Below are positions 27,963 to 38,412 of a stretch of DNA of 64,000 nt, piece after piece; position 1 is the stretch's first letter; the number at the start of each line of letters is the position of its first letter. Where the stretch lies: NCBI RefSeq assembly GCF_000613905.1, contig NZ_BAJW01000001.1:55500-119499 (forward strand), read 5' to 3'. The translations under genes were made by a program, and so were the position numbers. The notes beneath the pieces are model-generated. The model saw only the letters and a list, made by a program, of their open reading frames with translations, made no database searches and was not told where the DNA came from. The stretch is from Acetobacter persici JCM 25330. GTDB lineage: Bacteria; Pseudomonadota; Alphaproteobacteria; Acetobacterales; Acetobacteraceae.

Positions 27963-29529
27963 TTGAAGTATCTTTTTATTCACCAGAACTTCCCCGGACA
28001 GTACCTTCATCTCGTGCGTCATCTGGTGCAGGCCGGTGGGCACGAGATTGTTTTTATCAGTGAAGATAACGCCAACCTTATTCCCGGCGTGAGGCGGGTC
28101 ATCTACCGGATGCCGCGGCACGCCACGGAGCAGACGCATCCCGGCGCGCGGGAGTTTGATCTGGGGCTTGTGCGGGCGGATGCCGTGGCAAAAGCGGCCA
28201 GCACACTCAGGACCTTGGGTTTGAGCCGGATATCATCATTGGCCATCATGGCTGGGGGGAATTGCTGAATATTCAGGATGTGTTCCCCGGCGTGCCGGTG
28301 CTGGGCTATTTTGAATTTTATTATCATGATGAACCGGGGTTTGACGTCGGGTTTGACCCGGAATTCCCCATGCAGCCCGCCATGATGCCGCTGGTCCGGG
28401 CGAAAAACGCCATCAACCTGCAAGCCCTGACCTCTCCGGGGTACGGTCAGACGCCTACGGAATTTCAGAAAAGTGCTTACCCTGACTGGGTGCGGGAAAA
28501 AATTACTGTCCTGCGCGAAGGGGTGGATCTGGAACTGTGCCGCCCGGACGCCACGGCGCATCGTCGCAAGTTCAGCATTAAGGATGTGCATGTTTCTCCC
28601 AAGGAGAAACTGATTACCTATGTCTCCCGTGATCTGGAGCCGTATCGCGGGTTCCATGTTTTTATGCGGGCTTTGCCGCGGATTCTGCGGGAGCAGCCGG
28701 ATGCCCGGGTGATTATGGTCGGGGGTGATGGCGTCAGCTATGGGGCGCGTCTGCCTCCGGGTCATGGCGGGAGCGGATGCTGGAGGAACTGGCCGGAGAG
28801 CTTGATCTTTCCCGCATCCATTTTGTCGGCAAAGTCTCTTACGACGATTTCCTCAGGCTGCTTCAGCGGTCAGATACGCATGTCTATCTGACGTATCCGT
28901 TTGTGGCATCATGGTCTCTGCGTGAGGCAATGGCGGCCGGGTGCGCGATTGTGGGAAGTGCCACAGCGCCTGTTGAAGAATTTATTGAAGATGGCGTGAC
29001 AGGCCGTCTGGTGCCGTTTACGGAGCCGGACCGGATTGCTGAGGGCGTTCTGGAACTGTTGAACGATACCCGCAACGCCAAAAAAATGCGGCAGGCAGCG
29101 CGGGCTGAGGCAGAACGCACCTTGTGCATGAAGGCGTATCTGGCGCGGTATGAAGACCTGATCAGCCAGTTGATAACCGCCCACAAGGCGGCGCCTGTTT
29201 TGCAGGAGCGCGCGGCTGAGGCCGATGCCCCGCGGAATGGTACTGTGCCAAAGCGTGGCAAGCTCAAAGGGGCGCTAAAGACTAGGCCGGATGCCGTAAA
29301 AGCTGAAACTGTGACACCGGCTAAAAAACCGCGTCAGCCTGTCGCCCGGAAAACGGCCCCTGTTCGGGCCGCAGCAAAACAGGTGGCATCCGCGTCTTCC
29401 AAAACCGTTCGTACACCAAAATCTGCCGCTCAGGCTGCTCCGCGTGTTGCGAAGGGCGCGGCAGTCAGGCCTGCCCCCGTAAAGCGGGCCGCCGGACGCA
29501 GGAAAAAAGCGGATCTGGCGTCCTCCTGA
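27963..29529 (+). CDS. GT4-family glycosyltransferase with basic C-terminal tail (two frame breaks)
   Basis: Starts MKYLFIHQNFPGQYLHLVRH, the opening of the GT4 group with a dedicated N-terminal domain. GHHGWGELLNIQ, ITYVSRDLEPYRGFHVFMRA and SLREAMAAGCAIVGS are characteristic of retaining GT-B enzymes. Restoring a T near 28221 (TLGFEPDIIIGHHGWG) and a G near 28761 (LPPGSWRERMLEE) joins three segments into about 522 residues. After the catalytic part comes a roughly 100-residue tail rich in Lys, Ala, Pro and Arg, very like the tail of the preceding protein. It ends the secretion/glycosylation run. Confidence 0.83.
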
Positions 29530-29553
29530 CCCGCCGGGCCGCCTCTAGCCTGT

Positions 29554-30147
29554 TCAGGCGTGAGGCGGGACTGACTGGTTGACATGGTTTGCCAGCTCAA
29601 TGATCACCTTGCGCATCAGTGTCGCAATGGCGGCATCGGTGCTGACATCCCCGGTTTCAGACAGATGCACACGGTCCCGGATCAGCGGTTTGTTCGGGTC
29701 CTGCGGCAGAACTGCCCAGTTGGCGTCCAGCACGACTGAGCCGTTTGCATCCACATCCAGACGCGAGATATTGACCTGCACCCGCAGCGTTGCCGCATCC
29801 GCCAGAGGCTGGTCGGTAATCAGCTCGTTCGGGTGGAAGGTGGCAATCTGGTTGGTGATCAGATCCGTAATGCCCAGAGACAGGCGTGTGGCCCAGCGGG
29901 ATTTGGGGCTGCGCACAATTTCTTCCCCGTTCCGCAGCACAATATCCTGCGAATCCAGATAATCCGGAATCACGGTGCGGCTGATTTCAATCGTGCTCGC
30001 ACGGGGGGAAAGATGCGGCTGCCGCACCGCCTGATCGGACGGCATGCCCAGCGTATAAAGCCGCAGTGGCGGGGAGGCGCAGGACGTCAGCAGCGCGCAA
30101 CCGCACAGCAGAGCAGCACAGGAGAGGCGGCGCAGAGAAAGCATCAT
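29554..30147 (-). CDS. MCE-associated auxiliary lipoprotein
   Basis: Lipoprotein of the ABC-type transport auxiliary (PqiC-like) family. The signal ends at lipobox LTSC. The mature part reads PPLRLYTLGMPSD, then STIEISRTVIPDYLDSQDIV, typical of the fold. At 197 residues it is a usual size. Its ATG overlaps the stop of the upstream MCE gene by four bases, and it is the last gene of a minus-strand permease, ATPase, MCE and lipoprotein set. It probably serves as the outer-membrane partner of that lipid transporter. Confidence 0.85.
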   Translation of the reverse strand: MMLSLRRLSCAALLCGCALLTSCASPPLRLYTLGMPSDQAVRQPHLSPRASTIEISRTVIPDYLDSQDIVLRNGEEIVRSPKSRWATRLSLGITDLITNQIATFHPNELITDQPLADAATLRVQVNISRLDVDANGSVVLDANWAVLPQDPNKPLIRDRVHLSETGDVSTDAAIATLMRKVIIELANHVNQSVPPHA

Positions 30148-31100
30148 GGACGGCGTCCCATCAGCAGGAGTTGCGGGTTGCGTTCAACATCACTGGAGAA
30201 GCCACGCAGAGAGGCCGCTGCGGCGGCAATATCGCGCAGGGCGGCATCCAGATTGGCGCGATCTATGGAACGCGGGGAAAGGATGGTCTGGAGCGTGTCC
30301 AGCGTCTTGGTCGCGGAGGCGAGGGTCGCGTGCATATCGGCACCGCGGTTGGTGAGCTGGTCTGTGCTGGTTTGCAGCAGCTTGTCCATTTTCAGCAGTG
30401 TCACATCCAGCTTGGCCTGAAGGTCCCGGATGGCATCGGTTGCGGCCTGAACAGTGTCATGGGAGCGGTCTGTGGTGACTTTCACGCTGGCAAGAAGCGG
30501 CGGCAGGTCGGTGTTCATCTTGTCGCTCAGCGTCTTGATGGACAGCAGCGTGGCATCGGCGTGGCCTGCAATATCCTTCACGGGCAGATCGCTCAGCGTG
30601 TCTTTCAGTTTTTCCATAGTGGACAAACGGGCGGGGATTTCCAGCTCGCCTGTAATGCGCGGATGCAGGATGGCAGGGGTGGATTTATCAAAATCCAGCT
30701 CGATATTGGACTGCCCGGTGACAAAGCTTTGCAGATTGAGTTCAGCCCGCAGGCCGTTGGCAATCATCTCCTGCATGCTGACTTTTGTGCCCCCCGGCAC
30801 GTCCCGCACGATATGGATCTGGTCCGGCTCCAGCGTAAGCTGGACGGGGATGTAGGCTTTACGGTCCAGCGGGTCAAAACGCAGGGTAATGCTTTTGACA
30901 GACCCGACCTTCACGCCACGGAAATTGACCGGTGCGCCCACGGCCAGCCCCGTAATGGAGTTCTGGAACACCACCACAGCCTCGCGCGAGGGCGCGAAGA
31001 AGCGCATGTGCCCGAACAGCATGATCACGGCCAGCGCCAGCGCGCCACCCCCCAGAACAAATGCGCCGATCAGGGTTTTACGGTTTGTGCTTTCAGCCAT
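30144..31100 (-). CDS. MlaD-like single-MCE-domain protein
   Basis: Substrate-binding MCE subunit of an Mla-type lipid transporter. It has a single N-terminal membrane helix (KTLIGAFVLGGGALALAVIML), one MCE domain (VVVFQNSITGLAVGAPVNF then GVKVGSVKSITLRFDP), and a long helical C-terminal half. At 318 residues it is longer than E. coli MlaD. It lies between the ATPase gene (seven bases upstream) and the lipoprotein gene (four-base overlap), so it is coupled to both. Confidence 0.9.
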   Translation of the reverse strand: MAESTNRKTLIGAFVLGGGALALAVIMLFGHMRFFAPSREAVVVFQNSITGLAVGAPVNFRGVKVGSVKSITLRFDPLDRKAYIPVQLTLEPDQIHIVRDVPGGTKVSMQEMIANGLRAELNLQSFVTGQSNIELDFDKSTPAILHPRITGELEIPARLSTMEKLKDTLSDLPVKDIAGHADATLLSIKTLSDKMNTDLPPLLASVKVTTDRSHDTVQAATDAIRDLQAKLDVTLLKMDKLLQTSTDQLTNRGADMHATLASATKTLDTLQTILSPRSIDRANLDAALRDIAAAAASLRGFSSDVERNPQLLLMGRRP

Positions 31101-31106
31101 GATCGT

Positions 31107-31888
31107 TCAGCCCTTTGTCTCATCTGTTGGGGGAATGTCTGTCTGACGGTTCATAAAGGCCATGACTTCCGGAATGGTGCTGTGGTCCCGCAAATCCCGC
31201 GGGGAGCCGCGGGCAATGGGTTTGTGGGTTTTGGCGTCCAGAAAAATGCCGTCATCCGCAATGGCAAACAGGCTTGGCAGTTCGTGGCTGACAATCACGA
31301 TGGTTGCGCCAAGTCCGTCCCGCAGGTCAGTATCAGGTCATCCAGCCGGGCGGAGGTAATGGGGTCCAGCCCGGCGGAGGGTTCATCAAAAAATAGAATA
31401 TCCGGGTCCAGCGCAATGGCGCGGGCAAGGCCCGCCCGTTTGCGCATCCCGCCGGAAATTTCAGAGGGCATGAGGTCAATGGCCTGTTCCATGCCGACAA
31501 AGCCGAGCTTGAGTTCCACCAGACGGCGAATGACATCGGGCGGCAGGCTGGTGAACATTTCCATGGGCAGGGCGACATTTTCCCCCACGGTCATGGAACT
31601 CCACAGAGCCGCGCTCTGGAACAGCACGCCAAAGCGGTGATTGATTTCCGTGCGGCGTTTGTCGTTCTGCGCCCAGTAATCTTCCTGCCCGACCAGAATC
31701 TGCCCGGCGGTGGGGCGTAACAGGCCGATCATGCTTTTCAGCAGCGTGCTTTTTCCGCAGCCTGACCCGCCCATGACGGCAAAAATAGACCCGCGTCTGA
31801 GGTCAAAGGAGACGTTCTGCTGAATGATCTTGGGGCCGAAAGACAGGCCCAGATCCCGCACGGAGATAATGGTCTCTGGCTCGTTCAT
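31107..31888 (-). CDS. MlaF-like ABC transporter ATPase (one frame break)
   Basis: ATPase that powers the MCE transporter. It starts MNEPETIISVRDLGLSFG. Walker A is GGSGCGKST, the signature is EISGGMRKRAGLARA and Walker B is PDILFFDEPSAGLDP. The frame breaks near 31325; restoring one C gives LILTLRDGLGATIVIVSHEL and includes the switch His. Repaired length is about 260 residues, normal for MlaF. The start Met follows the permease stop with one base between. A longer frame upstream would run into the permease gene and was not used. Confidence 0.88.
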
Positions 31889-31889
31889 C

Positions 31890-33057
31890 TCAGATCCCCA
31901 GCGCCGTGGCCATAACGGCAAACACCGCATCCATGGCGATAATGCCGACAATGCCGATCACCACCGCCCGTGTGGCGGCAATCCCCACATCCGCGGCACT
32001 CCGTCCGGCCTGCAGGCCCACGCGGCAGGCTGCCAGCGCGATAAAGCTGGCAAAAAAGAAGGATTTGACAAAGCCGAACACAAATTCCCGCAGCAATGCC
32101 GTCAAAAGTGGTGTTCAGATACCCAAGCGGGGAGATGTCCATCATGCTGACGGACACAACAAACCCACCGAAAATGGCGATGATGGTGCCGTAGATATAC
32201 AGCAGCGGCATCATCAGCCCGAGCGAGAGAATGGACGGCAGCAGGATGTAACTGGAAACCGGAATGCCAAACACCTGAAGCGCGTCAATTTCCTCGTTGC
32301 CCAGCATGGTGGAAATGCGGGCGGCATAGGCTCCGCCGGTGCGCCCGGCCATGACGATGGCCGTCATGATGGCGGAAATTTCCCGCGCGCAGGCAATGCC
32401 CACCAGATTGGCGACATAGATTTCCGCCGCAAAGCGCCGCAGTTCCACCAGTCCGACAAAGGCCAGAATCGCGCCCACCAGAAAATTGACCACGCCGACA
32501 ATCAGCAGGGCGGAGGGGCCGGCATTCCAGATATCGGAGGCCAGATCCTTCAGGCGCATCCCGCTTTTGCCGGTCAGGGTTTTGCAGGCCCCCTGCGCGG
32601 TTTCCAGCGCCAGTTCTGTTACAGTCCCGGTTTCATTCAGGACGGAGAGAGTCTTGTCGCCCACACGCTCCAGCAACGGAGCCGGTTTGTGGCTTGCGGT
32701 CTTGCCGGAGGCCGGGGCGTCCGGCAGCAGGGCGAGAAGCCGCTGGGCGGAGGCGGGGAGACCCTGTGGGTCAAACTGCATCCCGGCGTGGCCTGCGGCC
32801 TGCTTGACGTCCCACAGGAACGCAATAAAGGCGGAATCCCAGCCAGTTACACCCTGCGTATCAAAAGTCAGGGTGCTGTGGTCCCGGCCCTGCGCCAGCC
32901 CGTCGGTCGGGAAGGGGGCCATGCCGCCACTTTGTACAGTCCACGTGCCCCGCAGTACAAGCTGAGGAGCGTTTGTGTCCCCTTCCAGCGTCCAGACAGG
33001 TTTTTCAGCAGGTGGTGCCGGATGCGGAGGGGCGGCGTGGGCGGTGTGATCAGTCAT
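31890..33057 (-). CDS. MlaE-like permease with N-terminal STAS-like extension (one frame break)
   Basis: Permease subunit of the MCE transporter. Residues 1-150 precede the first membrane helix and read like a STAS-type regulatory domain (LTFDTQGVTGWDSAFIAFLW). The permease core has IVMAGRTGGAYAARISTMLG and NEEIDALQVFGIPV, the conserved EQ-loop region. The frame changes near 32109, fitting a two-base loss or one-base gain. It then continues TALLREFVFGFVKSFFFA to the end. Repaired length is about 389 residues. The start MTDHTAHAAPP is chosen over an upstream Met because the upstream part is atypical and lies in the divergent promoter region. Confidence 0.85.
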
Positions 33058-33242
33058 GATGTGCGGCAACAGTAGGGCACGGTTTCCGGGCTGACCAGCC
33101 CCGGCAGGGGGTGTGGCGGCCATGTTCTGAGAGAAGAGCTGCGGCGGTCCGGCCATTGCGGCGGGGAAGTAGGTCCGCTAGAGGCTGCCTTGCTTTACCG
33201 GTCTTCCGGCCGGTTTTCTGAATTTTACGACGGGAGTTCTTC

Positions 33243-34159
33243 ATGCGACGCAGACGCGGCCGCCCCCTGGATGGCTGGCTGGTGATCGACAAGCCTTCCG
33301 GGGTGACCTCCACCCAGATGGTGGGTCGGGCCAAACGGATTTTTGATGCGCAGAAAGTCGGGCATGGCGGCACGCTGGACCCGCTGGCCACCGGCCTGCT
33401 GCCGCTGGCCTTTGGCGCGGCCACCAAAACCGTGCCGTATATTATGGACGGCACCAAGATCTACCGCTTTACACTGAAGCTGGGCGAGGCGCGGGACAGT
33501 GACGATGCGGACGGCAACGTGACGGAAGTCTCTGACGTACGTCCGACGGATGAGCAGCTCCGCGCCGCTCTGCCTGCCCTGACGGGGGACATCATGCAGG
33601 TGCCGCCGGTCTTTTCCGCGTTGAAAGTGGCCGGGGAGCGCTCCTATGACATGGCGCGGGAAGGCCGCCCGCCGGAACTGCCGCCCCGCCCCGCCCGTGT
33701 TGACCGGTTTGAACTGATTGAGCGGCCCGATGCGGATACCGCGATCTTTGAGGTCGAGTCCGGCAAAGGGGTGTATATGCGGCTCTGGCGCGGGATGTGG
33801 CGCTGGCCTGCGGCACTGTGGGGCATATCACCGCGCTGCGCCGCCTGCGCGTGGGGCCTTTTACCGAGGCCGATGCGATTGTTCTGGACAAAATTGTCCT
33901 AAACGACGAAAACCCCCATGCCTCACCGGAGCTGTTGCGTCCGGTCTCGACCGCGCTGGCCGACATCCCGGCGGTGGCCCTGACCAAAGATGAAGCAGTG
34001 TCCTTGTTGCACGGACAGGCGATCAGCCTTGTCGATCTGATGGATCGTCTCCCTCAGATTGATGATGAAGATGCGCCTGTGCGGGCCATGGAAGGGGGGC
34101 GCGTACTGGGCCTGTGCCGTCGGGAAGACGGCTTCCTGCGCCCTGTGCGGATTCTCTAG
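33243..34159 (+). CDS. truB: tRNA pseudouridine-55 synthase (one frame break)
   Basis: Makes pseudouridine 55 in the T-loop of tRNAs. It starts RPLDGWLVIDKPSGVTS, and the catalytic Asp lies in GHGGTLDPLATG. The frame breaks near 33782; restoring one G gives GVYMRALARDVALACGTVGH, the conserved GxYxRxLxxD block. Repaired length is about 305 residues. It sits directly before rpsO and pnp, the common truB-rpsO-pnp order. A break in such a conserved gene supports sequencing error. Confidence 0.92.
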
Positions 34160-34183
34160 AACCTTCTTTGTACGGAGACAGTG

Positions 34184-34453
34184 ATGTCGATTACCGCAGA
34201 ACGCCGCACGGCAGTTATCAGTGAATACCAGACCACCCCCACGGATACGGGTTCACCGGAAGTGCAGATTGCAATTCTGACCGAGCGCATTGTTAACCTG
34301 ACCGAGCACCTGAAGACCCACGCGAAGGATTTCCATTCCCGCCGTGGTCTGCTGATCCTCGTTGGTCGTCGTCGCAGCCTGCTCGACTACCTGCGTCGTA
34401 AGAGCCAGAGCCGCTACGAAACGCTGATCGGTCGTCTCGGCCTGCGTCGCTAA
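34184..34453 (+). CDS. rpsO: 30S ribosomal protein S15
   Basis: Primary 16S rRNA-binding protein of the small subunit platform. The 89 residues start [16 protein letters not shown] and include [16 protein letters not shown] and [20 protein letters not shown], matching S15 end to end. An ACGGAG ribosome-binding site lies seven bases before the ATG. A GTG directly in front of the ATG was not chosen. A terminator hairpin follows. Confidence 0.97.
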   Translation: MSITAERRTAVISEYQTTPTDTGSPEVQIAILTERIVNLTEHLKTHAKDFHSRRGLLILVGRRRSLLDYLRRKSQSRYETLIGRLGLRR

Positions 34454-34472
34454 GACCAGAGTTAAAGGTGTC

Positions 34473-34522
34473 AAAGGGTGCGGTTGCCGGGTTATGCCGC
34501 AAGCCGCACCCTTTCCCTTTTT
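34473..34522 (+). terminator. Terminator after rpsO
   Basis: AAAGGGTGCGG pairs with CCGCACCCTTT, extended with a one-base bulge by TTGC/GCAA, and is followed by a T-rich run. It may attenuate read-through into pnp. Confidence 0.75.
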
Positions 34523-34759
34523 GGGGCTGTTGTGTGATGATAGCCCTGCGCGCGGAGGCCATGCTGGTCTTTGCGTCTGATAATAAACGGCCACAGGTCT
34601 GAGTGCGGGATCATGATCCGGCGGGCCACGGCGTTTCCGACCACATGGCGCCTGGGTGGTTTTGCCACCAGTCACCATGCCGTCCGAGGCGCTGTCCGCT
34701 CTTTCGGTTCTCCCCCCCGCCTGTTCATGTGGCCTTGAGTGAAGATGAGGCAGAACTTT
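34523..34759 (+). promoter_or_regulatory. pnp 5' leader with hairpin and palindrome
   Basis: This 237-base stretch holds no gene. It includes a 12-bp palindrome GGATCATGATCC at 34608-34619 and a stem-loop at 34652-34671, where CTGG(G)TGG pairs with CCACCAG with one bulged base. pnp leaders in other bacteria carry RNase III-cut hairpins used for autoregulation. That this leader works the same way is inference. A GAGG ribosome-binding site lies nine bases before the ATG at 34760. Confidence 0.4.
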
Positions 34760-36908
34760 ATGTTCAATTACTACCGTAAAGAAATCGAATGGGGCGGTCG
34801 CCCGCTGGTGCTGGAAACAGGCAAGATTGCCCGTCAGGCCGATGGCGCCGTGGTTGTCACCTATGGTGAAACCGTTGTGCTGTGTACCGCTGTTGGCGCA
34901 AAATCCGTCAAGCCGGGGCAGGACTTCTTCCCGCTGACCGTCAACTATCAGGAAAAAGCCTACGCTGCCGGCAAGATCCCCGGTGGCTTCTTCAAGCGTG
35001 AAGGCCGTCCGTCCGAGAACGAAACCCTCGTTTCCCGTCTGATCGACCGCCCGCTGCGTCCGCTGTTCCCGGAAGGGTTCCGCAATGAAGTGCAGGTGAT
35101 CGCCACCGTGCTGACGCACGATATGGAAAATGATCCGTCCATCCCGGCGCTCATTGGCTGCTCTGCGGCTCTGACCCTGTCCGGTATTCCGTTCTTCGGC
35201 CCGGTTGGCGCGGCCCGCGTTGGCTTTAAGGATGGCGCGTTCATCCTGAACCCCACTCTGGAGCAGATGGCCGATGCGGCTCTGGATCTGGTTGTGGCTG
35301 GCACGGAAGAAGGCGTGCTGATGGTCGAATCCGAAGCGTCTGAACTGTCTGAAGACGTGATGCTGGACGCCGTGACGTTTGGTCACAAGGCATTCCAGCC
35401 GGTGATTGAGGCCATTATCTCTCTGGCCGAACACGCTGCCAAAGCACCGTGGCTCTGCCGGAAGTCTCCAAGGAAGCGCAGAAGCTCCGCACCCGCGTTG
35501 ATAAAGTTGGCCGCAAGCTGATTGCTGACGCCTACAAGGAAAAGAAGAAGCAGGCCCGCTACGAAAAGATCGGCGCAGCAAGGAAGCGATTCTGGCCAAA
35601 CTGGCTGAAGAAGAGCTGGACGTGGATGCCGCCAAGCCGATGCTGAAGGATCTGGAAGCCGATGTGGTCCGCACATCCGTGCTGAAGACCGGCATGCGGA
35701 TTGACGGGCGTGATCTGGTCACGGTGCGTCCGATTGTGTCTGAAGTCGGCATTCTGCCGCGCGCGCATGGTTCTTCCCTGTTTACCCGTGGTGAAACGCA
35801 GGCACTGGTCGTGACGACGCTGGGCACCGGGCAGGACGAGCAGGTGATTGACGCGCTTCAGGGCGAATACCGCACCAACTTCATGCTGCACTACAACTTC
35901 CCGCCCTTCTCTGTGGGGGAATGTGGTCGTATCGGGTCTCCGGGCCGTCGTGAAATCGGGCATGGCAAGCTGGCATGGCGCGCCATCAACCCGCTGCTGC
36001 CCTCCCGTCAGGAATTCCCGTATACGCTGCGCGTGGTGTCTGAAATCACGGAAAGCAACGGGTCTTCCTCCATGGCGACCGTCTGCGGCTCTTCTCTGGC
36101 TCTGATGGATGCCGGTGTTCCGCTGAAGCGCCCCGTGGCCGGTATCGCCATGGGTCTGATCAAGGAAGGCGAGGACTTCGCCGTTCTGTCCGACATTCTG
36201 GGTGATGAAGATCACCTCGGGGATATGGACTTCAAGGTGGCCGGCACCGAACAGGGCGTGACCGCCCTGCAGATGGACATCAAGATTACGTCCATCACGC
36301 CGGAAATCATGAAGATCGCGCTCGGTCAGGCCCGCAATGGCCGCATGCACATTCTGGGTGAAATGAGCAAGGCGCTGACGGAAGGCCGCACGGACGTGTC
36401 CTCCACCGCTCCGAAAATCACCACCCTGACGGTGCCGCGTGAAAAGATCCGTGATGTGATCGGCTCAGGCGGTAAAGTTATCCGTGAGATTGTTGAATAT
36501 TCCGGCGCGAAGGTCGATATCGGGGATGATGGCACCATCACCATCGCCGCAATGTCTGACGAGCAGGCCCAGAAGGCTATTGACCGCATCAACGGCATTG
36601 TGGCCGAACCGGAAATTGGCCGTGTCTACAACGGTAAGGTTGTAAAAACGGCTGATTTCGGGGCGTTCGTGAACTTCATGGGTGCACGGGACGGTCTGGT
36701 CCACATTTCTGAACTCACGCAGGGCCGCGTTGGCAAGACGACCGACGTTGTCAAGCAGGGTGACGAAGTGAAGGTGAAAGTGATCGGCTTTGACGACCGT
36801 GGCAAAGTGAAGCTGTCCATGCGCGTTGTTGACCAGGAAACGGGTGCCGACATTACGGAAACTGTAGGCGCAAAGCCTGCACGCGCACCGCGCCGGGATG
36901 CTGAATAA
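34760..36908 (+). CDS. pnp: Polyribonucleotide nucleotidyltransferase (two frame breaks)
   Basis: Phosphorolytic 3'-5' exoribonuclease of the RNA degradosome. It starts [19 protein letters not shown]. Two RNase PH-like domains follow ([19 protein letters not shown] and [15 protein letters not shown]), then a KH domain ([15 protein letters not shown]) and an S1 domain ([18 protein letters not shown]). The frame breaks near 35452, where restoring a G gives [12 protein letters not shown], and near 35581, where restoring an A gives [16 protein letters not shown]. Repaired length is about 716 residues, normal for the family. The ATG at 34760 is preferred over upstream in-frame codons for its ribosome-binding site. 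Confidence 0.95.
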
Positions 36909-36970
36909 GCATCCCTCAGGCGGTTTCTGACCAGCATCCGGCTTTTGCCAGATAAGACGATAGGACAGTT

Positions 36971-38389
36971 ATGAAGGCGATCAACGCAGTTCGCATGGGG
37001 GGCGTGGACGTCCTGCCGCTGGTAGAAGGCGGCAAGGGGGTTTCCGTTTCAACAGGCGTTTCAGCCGGAGCATGGGCTGCAGCGGGCGGGGCCGGTACGG
37101 TCTCCATTGTGAATGCGGACAGTTACGATGCAGCCGGAAACCCGGTCCCGCAGATCTATCATGGCCGGACCCGCCGGGACCGGCATGAAGAACTGGTGGA
37201 TTACGCCGTGCGCGGTGGCATTGCGCAGGCGCAGATTGCGCATGATATCGCGGGTGGCCGTGGGCGTATCCATGCCAATATCCTGTGGGAAATGGGGTCT
37301 GCCGAGCGCGTGATCCGTGGCGTGCTGGATGGGGCCAAAGGCCTGATTCAGGGGCTGACCTGTGGTGCGGGGATGCCGTACCGCCTGTCCGATATTGCTG
37401 TGGAATATGGGGTTTATTACTACCCCATCGTGTCTTCCGCACGGGCCTTCAACGCCCTGTGGAAGCGGGCTTACAGCAAGAGTGCTGATCTGCTGGGCGG
37501 CGTAGTGTATGAGGACCCCTGGCGGGCTGGCGGGCATAACGGCCTGTCCAACACGGAAAATCCGCTAATGCCGGAAGATCCGTACCCCCGCGTGGCGGCC
37601 CTGCGCAAACTCATGCGCAGCTTCGGCCTGGATGAAACCCCCATTATCATGGCGGGGGGCGTCTGGTGGCTGGAAGAATGGGAACACTGGATTGATAACC
37701 CGGAGCTGGGGCCGATTGTGTTCCAGTTTGGCACCCGTCCGCTGCTGACGCAAGAAAGCCCGATCCCGCAGGCGTGGAAAGACCGGCTGCTCACCCTGAA
37801 AGAGGGTGATGTCTACCTCAATCGTTTCTCACCGACCGGCTTTTACTCCTCCGCTGTCAATAACAGCTTCCTGCAGGAGTTACGCGGGCGGTCAGAACGG
37901 CAGGTGGCGTTCTCACCTGAGGCGCTGGGTGCGCACACCGCATCATACGGCGTCGGGGCTCGCAAGCGGGAAGTGTTTGTGGCGGAGGAAGACCTTCAGC
38001 GCATTCACAACTGGGAGGCTCAGGGCTTTACGGAAGCCATGCGCACCCCGGATTCCACGCTGATTTTTGTAACGCCGGACCGGGCACGGGAAATCATTGC
38101 GGATCAGGTGGCCTGCATGGGCTGTCTGTCCGAGTGCAAATTCTCCAACTGGAGCCAGCGCGGGCCGGATTACAGCAACGGGCATAAAGCAGACCCGCGG
38201 TCCTTCTGCATTCAGAAAACGCTCCAGACCGCGGCGCATGCCAGCGGTCCGGATGCGGCGACTGTTCTGGACCATAATCTGATGTTTGGCGGCACCAATG
38301 CCTGGCGCTTTGCAACAGACCCGTTCTACGCCAACGGCTTTGTGCCGACAGTCGCGCAGTTGATCGAACGGATTATGAGCGGGCGTTAA
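36971..38389 (+). CDS. Nitronate monooxygenase-like flavoprotein
   Basis: Probable FMN-dependent TIM-barrel enzyme of the 2-nitropropane dioxygenase/nitronate monooxygenase family. Visible segments are GVSVSTGVSAGAWAAAGG, LIQGLTCGAGMPYRLSD, TPIIMAGGVWWLEEWEHW and GPIVFQFGTRPLLTQES. The C-terminal part includes a four-Cys region (ACMGCLSECKFSNWS, then RSFCIQKTL) not found in short family members. At 472 residues it belongs to a longer branch of unknown substrate. It stands alone after pnp and has its own terminator. Confidence 0.72.
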   Translation: MKAINAVRMGGVDVLPLVEGGKGVSVSTGVSAGAWAAAGGAGTVSIVNADSYDAAGNPVPQIYHGRTRRDRHEELVDYAVRGGIAQAQIAHDIAGGRGRIHANILWEMGSAERVIRGVLDGAKGLIQGLTCGAGMPYRLSDIAVEYGVYYYPIVSSARAFNALWKRAYSKSADLLGGVVYEDPWRAGGHNGLSNTENPLMPEDPYPRVAALRKLMRSFGLDETPIIMAGGVWWLEEWEHWIDNPELGPIVFQFGTRPLLTQESPIPQAWKDRLLTLKEGDVYLNRFSPTGFYSSAVNNSFLQELRGRSERQVAFSPEALGAHTASYGVGARKREVFVAEEDLQRIHNWEAQGFTEAMRTPDSTLIFVTPDRAREIIADQVACMGCLSECKFSNWSQRGPDYSNGHKADPRSFCIQKTLQTAAHASGPDAATVLDHNLMFGGTNAWRFATDPFYANGFVPTVAQLIERIMSGR

Positions 38390-38412
38390 GCTGGTTCTGG
38401 ACACTGAAAACC

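Noticed and set aside
34760..36908. pnp as a pseudogene or a programmed-frameshift gene
   Set aside because: Both breaks are repaired by one base in a short homopolymer, and the same kind of break occurs in many other genes. No slippery heptamer with a downstream structure was evident.
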